Positions 7,865 through 18,892 of a stretch of DNA of 64,000 nucleotides are shown one piece after another. The stretch is from contig NC_087062.1 in the NCBI RefSeq assembly GCF_963678635.1, forward strand, positions 27,364,833-27,428,832, read 5' to 3'. The position numbers and the translations under genes are program-made. Each line of letters opens with the position of its first letter. Position 1 is the first letter of the stretch. The stretch is from Symsagittifera roscoffensis. Lineage: Eukaryota > Xenacoelomorpha > Acoela > Convolutidae. The notes beneath the pieces are model-generated. The model was not told the DNA's origin and did not search any database. It saw only the letters and a list, made by a program, of their open reading frames with translations.

Positions 7865-10090
7865 CTATAAAATCAAAACGAAAGGTAACCAACATGGCCT
7901 TTTAAGTGCGGTCTCAAGTTTTACCAATGAAATGGAAAAACAAATGCGCCTTTTTCTTTCATTTCTTGAAATGATTTTGCATGAATACTTTTTGATTTTG
8001 AAACCAAGTGGTCGGTCGTTATCTGTAAAGTGGTATTTAAATTTTCCGTGAAAAAAACTAAAATTTCGGTAGCCGAAATAAATCGCGACAAACATACCAC
8101 AACGATAAATTCGGAGTAACACAACAGGTTTTACGGCTAAATTCCGTTCATTAAAACAATATGTTCAACTCCTTTGGACTGAAATTGTTTTACATACACG
8201 CGCCTGAAAACAAAAAATTCTAGATACTAATCAAATTTTCCCCAGCCATGATCCCATTCCCTAAACTAGCAGAGCAGAAATTAACAAGAGGTTTTAATCT
8301 GCCACTAAGCCACGCCACCTCCCTTTAACCAAAACTGACATCTAGCCACTAGGATTGAAGAACATCGGAAAAATGTTCCACCGGCCGGTAGGTAACCATC
8401 TGAAGCAATGTGCTAGAACCCTATCATAATAGGAAAGACAAACCTAAGATTAACATGCGCGACAAATTCCAAAGGCGGTAGCAGACACTATAGTCTTAGA
8501 ACCGAAATCGAAAACTGGCTAAGAATTGATTGTCAACTTTGAAACAAGATGCAAATTGCAACAAAAACAAAATTTTAGGTCCGTTTGACAAAAAATTGTT
8601 ATCTAATACTGCAAAATTGAATACACACTATTTTGAAATGAGTGATTTTTTTGGTCAAATTAAATTTTTAGATCACATGTTTATAGATTCTTTTGAGAGT
8701 GTTTGTTACTTTGTTTGAATTTTGATCTACTGTAAATACAGTTGGTTTTTCAATCTGTTGATGCTTCTTAAAAAGCAAAAACATTCGTAATTTACTGTTT
8801 TACCCTTCTTGTAAACTGTAATCAGAAGAGTAGGGAAAACGTATTAACAAAGTGCAATACGCTTTATGTTTTTAATTGATCTGTTTGTTTTTATACTCAT
8901 GCTAATCAGAATTCCCTATTGTCGAGCCATGACTATGATGTCAATTTTGCGCTGCTACGATCAATTAGTTTGTTTCTGCCTGAAGCCGCTTGCATGAAAG
9001 AAAATTTCACATAAGAGTTTGCGCTCATCAACAATTGGCGCGGTATGCCACACGATATTTGGCCACATATCATGGGCTACTCGACTAAAACTTGAATAAA
9101 AAAAACACCATTTTGAAACAATTTATAGACATTTTGGAGCAACACAGGCATGAAGCTTATCTCGCGAAGAAACCTAGAAAAGTAACAAAATAAGGCAGTG
9201 CCTTGGCATCAGTGAAGCTCATCGAAGGCGCTCAACCAGGAACCGGAATAGAAGACAAAGCTATAAAATTGACCAGTTTGGGCTTTTCAAGGTCTACGGA
9301 TGATGTCAAAAAGTTTCTCCGGTTTTCTGGGAAATCAAGAGTGGAAGTGGGACAGTTTGAAATTCAGTAGGAGCAAAAACACTTCGCAAATCTTGAACGG
9401 TGTAACGCCTTTTACTAAGTTTCTAGGATAATTGGACAGGGAATCAAATGAAATAGTTTCCCATTGAATGCAACGGACAAAAACACACCTTTACAATCTT
9501 TCAACGCAAAATGGAGAAAATGCAGAAATATTTCAAATAGTTATTATAGTATTAGGACGAAAAAATGGCAATTGGTCATACCAAAAACACAGCTGAGAAA
9601 AATTGAACAACAACCCTTGAGCGACTTACAGGAACAGGCAACGAAATCAATGACAGCAATGGCACATTATTTACTTGGAAGCTGAAGTTCGCAGAATATG
9701 AGATAACACAAGGAGGGTTAATCCTAAACGAAGCACCTTTAGCCACTAAGGAAAACAAAGCGAATAAAGCCGGTAGCTTGATGAACATATGGCCTGTTTT
9801 AGTTGGATAATCAAATAATGCAGAGAAACTCTAGCCAATTAAAATACTGATATGTCAAAATTTTTAGTAAATATGATGGAACGAATGTGATGCAACATTA
9901 AAGAACTAAATAAAAAGATAAACAGCAACTCGATCGCGGGAAGTGAGTTTTGAATAGGAAAAACAATTATCTGTCAACCAGGATCAAGTCATGAGCCAAC
10001 TGGAGCGAATTACATCAGGCGGAAGGAAAAAAAACCAATGGCTCAATGGGTTTTAGCTTCCACTGTTAATTAATTTTTCATGCATAACTT
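7865..10090. other. No gene supported; one A-box-like patch
   Basis: No exon chain is convincing. About 8240-8480 is less AT-rich than its surroundings. On the minus strand it holds GCGTGGCTTAGTGGC, an exact pol III A-box pattern, without a clear B box downstream, so a decayed tRNA-derived SINE is possible. The patch at 9150-9780 also has a less extreme base composition and short open frames (for example 9464-9685 plus). It gives no recognisable domain and may be a decayed mobile-element coding region. Confidence 0.3.
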
Positions 10091-10091
10091 A

Positions 10092-10668
10092 AATTTGCCG
10101 GTTACTGAGCGAGTAGCACAGAATGTTCCAACCAAAGTGTGTCGGTATTTTTGCGAGTTGTGAAAAAAATCTGAACAAAAAATAATAATAAGGCGAATGC
10201 GGCCGTCATAGTCAAATAGGCCAATTCGAAAACAGTTTTTGAGGAAAAAAGAATTGAAATTTGAAAAAAAAGTTCTCAAAACAATTTTCGAAGTTTTTGA
10301 TTTTCAAAAGGGCCCTGCAAAGCTGCAAAAACTAACTTAAAACGAAAAAAACTAAGTTTTCGTGGCTTAAATAAAGCTTAATTTAAGCTTAAAATAGCTA
10401 TTGTAAGCCTGCACGGTCTCCTGATTAGATCAAACTTGGACCAAAAATCAAAATTTTAATCCTTTTTTCCTCAACACTAAAACTATTTTCTTCAAATGTT
10501 TTATTGTCGCTCGAATCACAACTAAAAAGGCTTTAAAATGATATATCAATCGAACCATTATATTTGTGCTACCTGATTTTGCGTCGAAAACAAACAAAAA
10601 AGAAAACTAAAACACAACAGAATACACCCGAATACAAATTTCTTCCATATTTTTCAAATGGTCGGAAC
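10092..10668 (+). repeat. RepA interspersed repeat, full-length copy
   Basis: Non-coding repeat family of about 580 bp. It starts near GCCGGTTACTG...GTAGCACAGAATGTTCC, has a middle AAACTAAGTTTTCGTGGCTTAAA and AGCTATTGTAAGCCTGCACG, and ends with ACCCGAATACAAA...TTTTTCAAAT.GTCGGAAC. Other copies lie at 17700-18100 (diverged), 18974-19570, 31621-32565 (split), 33704-34256 and 39137-40056 (split by a MITE). All are in the same orientation. No ORF and no tRNA promoter was seen. GTTCCGACC near the start and GTCGGAAC at the end form a short inverted pair. Confidence 0.75.
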
Positions 10669-12590
10669 AAAAAAAATCTCGATATTTTTTTTTGGTTGAA
10701 AACTAACTTGTATCATCTGTAATTCAACTCAATTTCGATAGTTTCCGAGCCGGTTTAACTTTTAGAAGTTTTGTGCATTCAGAACTAAAATTGAAGTGTC
10801 CAATTGAAAGTAACAAATTTATTTTCCTTCCCCTCCCGCTCAATTCGCATTGTTTGCATTCTGAGTGTCAGGACATTGATACTTTTTTTTGGTGCAACAA
10901 GAATACATCAACAACTAATTGAATTGCAAAAATTAATTACCAGCCTTATATTCCATCATTTTAAAAATTTGAAAAGTCAAAAATGTCAGGTGACAATTCA
11001 AAAAAACTCAAAGTTTCACCAAAAAAATTTCATCTGGAATTGCAATGACAAGCTCGGTTCTGAGCATAATATTGTTGTTTTTATCAAAATTCGAAGGTTT
11101 TAATTGTTTTTAATTAAAAGAAATTGCTCATATTTGTGAAACACCTGACAAAAACTAGGTAGATATAAAAGCGTAAATATTTCACTTTTCGGATGAAAAA
11201 GGATAAAACTCTCAAAAGAAAAATTTAAAAACATAGAATATTATTTCCAATTTATCTCCTTACGCGCAAACTCAAAAGCAAAATCCAATCTGCGACAATT
11301 AAGGCTTTAATTGGATCAATTTGCTACTATCTCAAAACAGACCAATTTAGCTGTTTTTGAAATCTCAAAAAATGAAAAAAAATTAGGAATGTTTGGCCCG
11401 TATACCAGTAGAAGTTTATGAAAGCTGCAATTGAGCTTCAATGTCAAATCAAAATTTTAGGGAGAAAAATTGATAAAACTAACAATAAAAATTGGAAAAC
11501 TTTTATTTTTCTTCATTTTAAAATTTTGTCTTTATACATCGCACCTTCATTCTCCCAAACTGACCTAATAAGAGAATTTCAAACCCTCATGTTTTTAAAC
11601 AAAATGAATCACAGGTAAAATATTAATTGATTTTTGAGCCCCGGAAAACAAAGCTCTTAGATAGCAGAAAAAACTTCCATCAAGCATGCTAAAAAAGAAG
11701 TCAAATATTAACAAAAAAAACCAGCCCAAGCTTAATTGCTCGTATTTTTCTTCAAAAAGACGGAAAAAACTGCTTTAAAAATATGTCTTTAATTTTATAC
11801 CTCGAGGTATCATTATCTTCCTGCCTGTATCAAAAAAGTGTCCAAAATAACATCCAAAATTGCCAGATAAAAAAGCACCAGCACGAACATTTGTTCGCAT
11901 TTTTTAAAATGTCAAATAAAAAAACAACATCTGGCCAAAAAATCTAGTTAAAGTCAAAGAAACTAATAAAATCAAAGACTTAAAAATTGCTAACTTTTCA
12001 CGTTCATGTTTTATTAAATTGCAACTAGAGTCCATCATAACTTCGACTTCAGATTCCAACTTAACTTTGACATCAAAGCATTCTTTTGGAAACAAACACA
12101 GTTTCAGGATCAAATTGAGAGCACACCACCAGAGACAACAAATGAGCTATTTTGTTTAAAGTGTGTCGGTTAAGGTCAATTTCATGTTTTTTTTTAAATT
12201 GAATCTTTAAACATAATTTTATCGTTCCTTGTAATTGAAGTGTACGTAAAAAAAGTTAGGTACGTAAAAAAGGGAGATGATTCTAACAGTTTGCCTACAA
12301 GGGCGGTATTGTTAAACGAAAGGACCGACCTTTTACCAGAAAAGTTATAACATGGACCTTTTACCAGACTCGATAAACAAATTCGATTGACAGATGTAAT
12401 GACGCCGTTTAGTCTCGTTAAAAACAATGTTTTCACGGTTTCTCAGCAATGTTTTGTTTGTTTTAATCGCTACCTTTTCGAATCTTCCTCTAACGTAAAT
12501 TTATTTTAATTGAAGTTTTGCATTGTGGTCTGCTAAAAGGTCGGTCTGGTAAAAAGCTTAGCCATGTTAAACGAATATCAGCAAAAAAAT
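10669..12590. other. No gene seen; AT-rich spacer with a short inverted repeat
   Basis: Stops occur in all frames and no splice-consistent exon was found. Around 12322-12560 a 16-bp arm ACCGACCTTTTACCAG faces an inverted partner near 12534 (TAAAAGGTCGGTCTGG). The enclosed 240 bp could be a small MITE. No copy of it was recognised elsewhere in the window. Confidence 0.35.
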
Positions 12591-12593
12591 GAA

Positions 12594-13428
12594 ACAAGAC
12601 TGCTCGTATCAGGGCGAAGCCCTGAATGTTTCAAATGCTTTTTCAGGTCTATGGAGCAGTAATAATATGAAAAATTTAAATGTAATAGAAAAATAATTTT
12701 TTTTTTGTAAATTTGAGATTTTTTGTGAAAATCATTCCCCCATACGCCATATAAAGTACAAAGTGATACATTTCGCTCCAAGCAGGGACAGATCTAGGTT
12801 TTTCTCGAGGGGGCGGATTTAAAAAAAAAATTGAAAAATGTCGATCAAATCGATTATCTGAGCTCTTCCAAAGCATTAAAAATTAATTTTTTGTCAAATT
12901 TTTCTGCGCCGCAGGCAAACTTAAAAAAAAACAAGCCAAAAAGGCGTTTTTTGGAAAATGCTGACAAAAAATCGCGGTTTTTCGGCGCGCGCTTCCCCCT
13001 CAAAATTACTGCATATTGGCACCGAAGGCGCCTTTAGAAAATTTTTAGGGTCAGTCACCAAATATGGATAAGTCAAAATAGTACAAAGGGTCGGCAGGGG
13101 TGGAATCCCTGAGAAAAAGCGTACCCCCACCCCCCTTAAATCCGCCCCTGACCTCTAGTTACAAATTAATCATTGCAAGTAATAAGCTTCCTTCAACCAA
13201 TTTGGAACGATTTTTAAGACGGATTAAATCTCCGCTTGGGCGTTAATAGCGCGAAATATATCGCGCCTTGATTTCCCAAGTTGGCAAAAAACGAAAACGA
13301 CAATCTTCAAACCCCCATAACTCTACAAAAATGATCAGAGAAGAAAAATATCTTTTCAAATTTAAGCTCCGAAAAAAATCACCCCGAGCACAAATATTCC
13401 GTTACTTTCGTTACAAAAGTCAGATTAA
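12594..13428 (+). mobile_element. RepB hairpin-ended element, copy 1, carrying a nested MITE
   Basis: It begins ACAAGACTGCTCG followed by hairpin TCAGGGCGAAGCCCTGA, and ends CCCCGAGCACAAATATTCCGTTACTTTCG. The MITE at 12783-13150 interrupts it. Without the MITE it is about 470 bp, like copies at 14841-15386 and (inverted) 13654-14150. No ORF is present. Hairpins near both ends with no long terminal repeats recall Helentron-type ends, but this is only a suggestion. Confidence 0.7.
12783..13150. mobile_element. hAT-type MITE nested inside RepB
   Basis: The ends CAGGGACAGATCTAGG and TAAATCCGCCCCTG form imperfect terminal inverted repeats of CAGGGGCGGAT type, as in hAT elements. RepB copies without the insert read TTTCGCTCCTAGTAACA at this place. 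Here the left flank is TTTCGCTCCAAG and the right flank CCTCTAGTTACA, consistent with a mutated 8-bp duplication of GCTCCTAG. Non-coding, about 368 bp. Confidence 0.8.
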
Positions 13429-13653
13429 TAACAGTAGTTAAGCAGATTTCACTTGCTTTATAACTTATTCATTAAATTTTCCGGTTTTTCCAAGTTTGGG
13501 AACCACAAAAACAAGTAAATTTTTAGCCTATTTTTTAGCCTAAGTAGCAGCCAGAAGCCTCTTCAAAGATTGAGTCATTTAAGCCTAATTCAAGCAATTC
13601 GAGCCCGATTAAATAAATTTCAAAAGAATCATCTTGCACAGCAACCGGTTATT

Positions 13654-14150
13654 GCTCAGACTTTCGATACGAAAGTAACGGATTATTTGTGCTCGGGGTG
13701 GGTTTTTTTTCAGACAAATTTCGACTTTTTAACTAGCCTTTTTTGACGGATTTTTTTTACATCATTCGAAAGGTATTGTTGTCCTGAGCTCAAATTTAAA
13801 AAAATATTTCACCTGTGATCATTTTTCGTAAAGTTACGGCGGTTTAAAGATTGCCATTTTGGCCAATTTGGGACAATTAACGCGCAATATAATTCGCGCT
13901 ATGAACGCGTAAGCGAGATTTAATCCGTCTTATAAATCGTTCAAAATTGGTTGAACGAAGCTTATTTGCCATAATTGATTTGTTACAAGAAACGAAATCT
14001 ATCTTTTTGTACTTTATTTGGCGTGTGGGGGGATGGTTTTTCATTTTCTTAAATTTCCTTTAATTTTTTATTTTATTACTGCTCCATAAACCTTCAAAGG
14101 CAGTCGGAACATTCAGGGCTTTGCCCTGATACGAGCAGTCTTGTTATTCT
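13654..14150 (-). mobile_element. RepB copy 2, inverted
   Basis: This is the reverse complement of the RepB copies on either side. It starts with ACTTTCGATACGAAAGTAACGG and ends TCAGGGCTTTGCCCTGATACGAGCAGTCTTGT. With copy 1 it makes a large inverted repeat whose spacer is about 225 bp (13429-13653). Confidence 0.75.
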
Positions 14151-14840
14151 AACCTCTGAAATCCTTAGAAGATCACACGATCAAGTCGTTATTTTTCAAA
14201 CAATTATCTCAAAAAACATTGGCTTGTTTATAATATCGTATACTTAAACGTTTAAAATTTTTGGAATAGCAGACCTTGTCGATAGATCTTTGTGAATCAT
14301 CATAGCCCTGTCATGGATGGAAATTTTTTCTATCTTTTTGTGGCTTGGAGGTTGCTCTAAGAACTGTGCCAAGGTTCTACGGATTGTAATTGGTTGTTAT
14401 GAAAATCTAACAAATCATTGAGAGCACGCGGAGGCAAAAATGTTGAGGAATTTTTAGCACAAATTTCAAAAGCGCATATGATGATTTTCACAAATATGAG
14501 CGTATTTTACGGCGAGTAAGAATATCTTCCGAGCAACCTCTGTTCTTACAAAGTCATGTTTTTAGTCATTGTTCTCTCAACTTGATCAATTGGTGTGACA
14601 TTTTAAATTTTTATTGAGTAAGTGTTAAAAATAACGTCTATAAGTCTTTATATTTTTCCAATTTTTGGAGTTGGGCTCCCGCTTAAGTTGTCAATATGCT
14701 GTAGCCAATGGAGTTGATGATTGTATTGTCTTCAAAAAAAAACTTGTAAGCTGTTACCCAAAGAAGGCATTTCGTTAATACTTTTTTTGTGTAATGGCGG
14801 AACTGATATCGAACTTTGTGGTATGCCGCAAGTAATTTTT

Positions 14841-15386
14841 AACAAGACTGCTCGTATCAGGGCGAAGCCCTGAATGTTGCGATTGCCTTTTAATGTTTAT
14901 GGAGCAGTAATAACATTAAAAAGTTCAATGAAATAAAACAAAATGAAACAAAATTTTTTTCTAAAATTTAAATTTTTTTAATGAAAATCATCCCCCCACA
15001 CGCCATATAAAACACAAAAGGATAGATTTCGCTCCTTGTAACAAACCAATTATGGCAAATAAGCTTCTTTTAACCAGTTTGGAACAATTTCTAAGACGGA
15101 TTAACTCTCCGCTTACGCGTTAATAGCGCGAAATATATCGCGCGTTAATTGTCCCAAATTGGCCAAAATGGCAATCATTAAACGTCCGTAACTTTACGAA
15201 AAAAGATCACAGATGAAATATCTTTTCAAATTTGAGCTCAAGACAGCAATACCTTTCGAATGATATAAAAAACTGCCGTCAAAAATGGCTAGTTAAAGTC
15301 GAAGTTTGTCTGAAGAAAAAAAACCCACCCGAGCACAAATATTCCGTTACTTTCGTATCGAAAGTCGGAACAATAAAGAAGGATGG
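14841..15386 (+). mobile_element. RepB copy 3, complete and uninterrupted
   Basis: It has both hairpin ends: TCAGGGCGAAGCCCTGA on the left, and ACTTTCGTATCGAAAGT (a near-perfect palindrome) on the right. It is about 545 bp, has no ORF, and serves as an empty-site reference for the MITE inside copy 1. Confidence 0.75.
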
Positions 15387-17289
15387 TTGATAATTCAACA
15401 TTCTGTTTGCGCTTATTCACACAGCTCTCAGACCAAGTGAAAGCGGAACCAAATTATTAGTTAGAAGCTAATTTCAACGCAAATTTGACGATAATGGTGT
15501 CAAACGCTCTTTTGAAGTCAAGAAAACAACAATTTTATCCTGAATTTTTCTCTCACTTCAAATATCGCGTCTCACGTCAAAAACAGCAATTGTCATATAA
15601 TTAGAACATTATCAAAATTGTGTTTCGTGTGATAACCCAAAAGAGTTATATATACTATTTAAATAAACCGTTCCTAAACGCTACTGAAAAAGTTTAAAAA
15701 GCAATCGAATTGAGTTACTAATTTCTGTTTTTGACCCTGTTTCCGGCAAAAAAAATTGGTTTTCAATAATTCTTCCTAGCAGATGCTCAGTGCAAAAGAG
15801 AGGGTCTTAATTCGTTGAAAACAGGGGCAATCCACATGCGTGATATTCTTTTTAGGGATATGTAATTGATATAATTGCCAAGTGAAGTTTTATAGGTTAT
15901 GCATGTATTCCAAAACTTTTGAGATAATTTTTCTTAGTATAACAGGTAGAATAATTAACACTATGATTCTGGTTGAACAGGTTTATTACTTCGGAGTTTT
16001 TTCGAAAATTAGTTTTTTAATAGGTTTTTTCATCATTTATCATGATTTTGAGCGACTAAATTTTCTTAAAAATTAAACACGATGTCTTAACGAAATCTGT
16101 AATTTTTTGTTGGTTTTGTTTTCAAAACGGAGGTTAATTGACTGCTTGAAGAAAAATTTCTCAAAACCGGGAAAATTTTTTTGATAATTCTGATAAAACA
16201 TGTTGGTTCAACAAGATCACTAAATCTTTTAATAAAATTCTATTTCTTCCATTTAAATTTCATGGGATACTATTTATTTTTGAAACACGCTCTTCACTGT
16301 TTTCCAAAACTTGAGCTCACCTAAAAAACTTATTGGGACAATAAAAATATAATTTTTTATTTCAACTTTTTAGCTTTCTATAACCTCGAAACAAGTGTAA
16401 TTGATGTTAGCCCCACAACTATGCTGCTAGACACTGTTGAGCTTATTTTGGATAAAAACTTTCAGTTGAGCACGAGGCGTTCAATATAGTGCAATTATTA
16501 AGTAATTTATTTTATTCATTAACTCAACATAACGTTATTTGGCAAAAAACATTCGAAATGAAATTTTGTGCATAAGTTAAACATATCTTCAATCACCAAA
16601 CACCACTCATGGACAATAATTTTGATGAGGCATTTACTTCCCTTGCGATAAGCAAGCGTTATAAAATCGGAATATAGACTTTCGGATTAACAAAATCAGT
16701 TGAAAGTTTTATGGTGCTACTATGCTGCTGACATGCTCAACTTTATCAAGTTCAAATTTTACTACTGGATACTAGTTACTGCCGGCACATGTCAATCTAA
16801 ACCTCAAACCGTTTTTTGAATAAAGATAAAACTTCAATATTAAGTTACTGATTTTTTGGCTTTATGATTGTCGGCTCAATCTCGGTCGTTTTGGTTTCAA
16901 ATTTCTTTAGTCCACTTTGCATGCGCTACTTATATAGCTATCGTAGATTATATGAGGGCGTTATGTGCATTTTTTTCCAATATGATTACTCTGACAATTT
17001 TTTTTGACTGAGTTTCAGTTAATTGGCTGTCGGCTTTAATTTTGTCAGTTTTTTACCGTGTTATTCTTAAAATTTCCACATATACATGTGATACAAGTGA
17101 ATCTAAGAGTTGAGATCTTACTTTCGAAACTAGAAAAGCTTTCACCTACAAAAGTATTTTCACTTCGTGATTCCAGGTTTATAAGAACAGAGAGCATTGA
17201 TGTCGATATAATTTCAACCAGAAACAATCATCAAAAATCACCTTAATTTTTTGATGGATAACTTCTCAACTAAAACTTGTAATCATCTG
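15387..17289. other. No gene seen; AT-rich spacer
   Basis: No splice-consistent exon and no repeat shared with the rest of the window was recognised. Short open frames at 15882-16076 and 17045-17246 have low-complexity composition typical of AT-rich noise. Confidence 0.4.
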
Positions 17290-17497
17290 CAGGGACGGAT
17301 ATAGAATTTTCCCTAGAGGTGGGTAGCGGATTTCAAAAAATGTTCGAAAATTATGCGACTTTTTTGGGCCGATTAAATTGATTTTTCGAACTTTCCCAAA
17401 GCACTACCTTTAAGCGCAGCAGGCAAAATTTTGAAAAAACAGGTCAAAAAAGGCTCCCCTCTGAAAATTACTATATTTAACCCTAATTCCTCCCCTG
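17290..17497. mobile_element. Internally deleted hAT-type MITE with target duplication
   Basis: It begins CAGGGACGGATATAG and ends CCTAATTCCTCCCCTG. Flanking 8-mers ATCATCTG (17282-17289) and GTCATTTG (17498-17505) match at six of eight positions. It lacks most of the middle and the GC-rich right part found in the copy at 39208-39630. Confidence 0.7.
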
Positions 17498-17584
17498 GTC
17501 ATTTGTAATTGAAAAAAAAAACACTTCTAGAGCCGATAAAAGGTCATGATGCAAACAGCAAAATAATGCCTCCATTTTGTGCTT

Positions 17585-17670
17585 TGACAGTCAGCCGACT
17601 ACGGGATTCGAATAGCAGATCTCCGCATGATGAAGTATTTTTAGGCTGATAACGAGCAGCAAATTCGCTC
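17585..17670 (-). repeat. tRNA-like SINE head, copy 1
   Basis: The minus strand reads CATGCGGAGATCTGC then TATTCGAATCCCGTAGTCGGCTG, a B-box-like motif with a tRNA-like 3' arm. The same block recurs at 18114-18190. No intact tRNA cloverleaf was found, so it is called SINE-like and not a tRNA gene. Confidence 0.4.
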
Positions 17671-17699
17671 GACCAAACAATTAGTTAAATACAAAATTG

Positions 17700-18100
17700 A
17701 AATAAGCAGTACAGAATGTACCAAGAACCACTATACGAAATTAAACTCGGGCCGTTTTTGGGTGCGATGAGGACTTAAATGCTTTCTAACAATATTACCA
17801 TTGGCCTAAATTGACTAACTGTCTTTCCAAAACTAAAAACAAAAGAAAACATGCTTTTCGATTTACAAGCGCTACATGAGTTTTTAATAGTTTTCCTGTA
17901 TACCTTAAAAAAACTCATTTCTATATAACAAAAGTACTCGCTTGACTCCGTCGGTCGAAATTAAACGAAAAATTTTTAAGCCAGTGTTCCATGACCTTCA
18001 TAACACTCGACCCAATCTGATGGCTATTCGTGGTTTCTGATTTTGCGTAGAAAGAAATGTTTAACATCACCCGAATAACTTTCAGCGATCGGAGCAAAAC
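17700..18100 (+). repeat. RepA, diverged copy
   Basis: It retains scattered RepA blocks in order: GCAGTACAGAATGT, the ACACTCGACCCAATCTGATGG segment, GGTTTCTGATTTTGCGT and CACCCGAATA. It is the oldest-looking copy. It lies between the two tRNA-like blocks at 17585 and 18114. Confidence 0.5.
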
Positions 18101-18113
18101 TACGCTGACAACA

Positions 18114-18190
18114 ATTAGCCGACTACGGGATTCAAATAAATCTCCGCATGATGAGGCTTATATCCTCTGTGCTCAGCCATCTATCTTACT
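18114..18190 (-). repeat. tRNA-like SINE head, copy 2
   Basis: The minus strand holds ATGGCTGAGCACAGAGGA, which fits an A box, followed about 30 bases later by TTTGAATCCCGTAGTCGGCTA, which fits a decayed B box. It is very similar to the block at 17585-17670. Confidence 0.4.
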
Positions 18191-18673
18191 GACAAACAGA
18201 GTTTACAGATCATCCGATAGTAAATGACAGGCGCTATGAAAAAAAAGGATATGACTTACTTAAAAATTCCAAAGAAAACATGCTAAATTTAGCACATAGT
18301 AGAGCACTTACTTCTCGAGTTAGGTTGCAAGAAAGTGAACGCGTATTTTAACACAATCGCGTGCTTACGTTATCACAGAAACATGAAAACAGTCTTCTTA
18401 GTTCTTTCGGTTTTAGAACGAGCCTCGTGCATAAAGCTTAGCTTATTCAAATCAAAAGGTTTTCCATTAGCAGCAAACAAACTTCAGCGAAATTTCAAAA
18501 CTGTTTCAAAACGCTTTTCAGCTGGACAAGATGTCTATCGATTCAACAATTTTCCTTTCGAATAATTAATGGCTAAACTGTTATCTTCCAAAACAAGATT
18601 CTGTTATTTCTGTATTTATAAAAAATAAATCTAGTAAATTACAAGTAAGATATTGTCACTTCAGTTTCAGTTT

Positions 18674-18892
18674 TCAACTCATATCTCCGGAGTAGAATTT
18701 GTCCAAGAAATCTTTCGATTTGGGCTGTTGTGCTTTGGTCATCTCCATGTATCTACAAATATGCGTGCCCTGCATCCAGCCCTTCTGGCTCTCTTCTAAC
18801 TCCAACTCTCCTTTGAAGATGATGGCGTCTATCTGTCTCAAGTCAGTCACGTTTTTGTTCTCCTCAAACTTCTGACGCAACACTTTCCTTAC
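18674..18892 (-). CDS. NDUFA6: NDUFA6 exon 2 with stop
   Basis: It starts at GTAAGGAAAGTG after acceptor ACCAG and is open to TGA at 18676-18674. It encodes the second half of the LYR-domain helix bundle and the conserved C-terminus. No AATAAA was seen just downstream; a TATAAA variant lies about 55 bases on. Confidence 0.93.
   Translation of the reverse strand, partial: VRKVLRQKFEENKNVTDLRQIDAIIFKGELELEESQKGWMQGTHICRYMEMTKAQQPKSKDFLDKFYSGDMS

Noticed and set aside
8240-8480. Less AT-rich patch considered as an rRNA or nuclear copy of mitochondrial DNA
   Set aside because: No conserved rRNA core sequence could be recognised, only an isolated A-box-like GGCTTAGTGG.
12596-15386. Regular hairpins considered as a CRISPR-like or attachment-site array
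   Set aside because: Only three copies of a 500-bp element, one of them inverted, with no short repeat-spacer periodicity, in a eukaryotic context.
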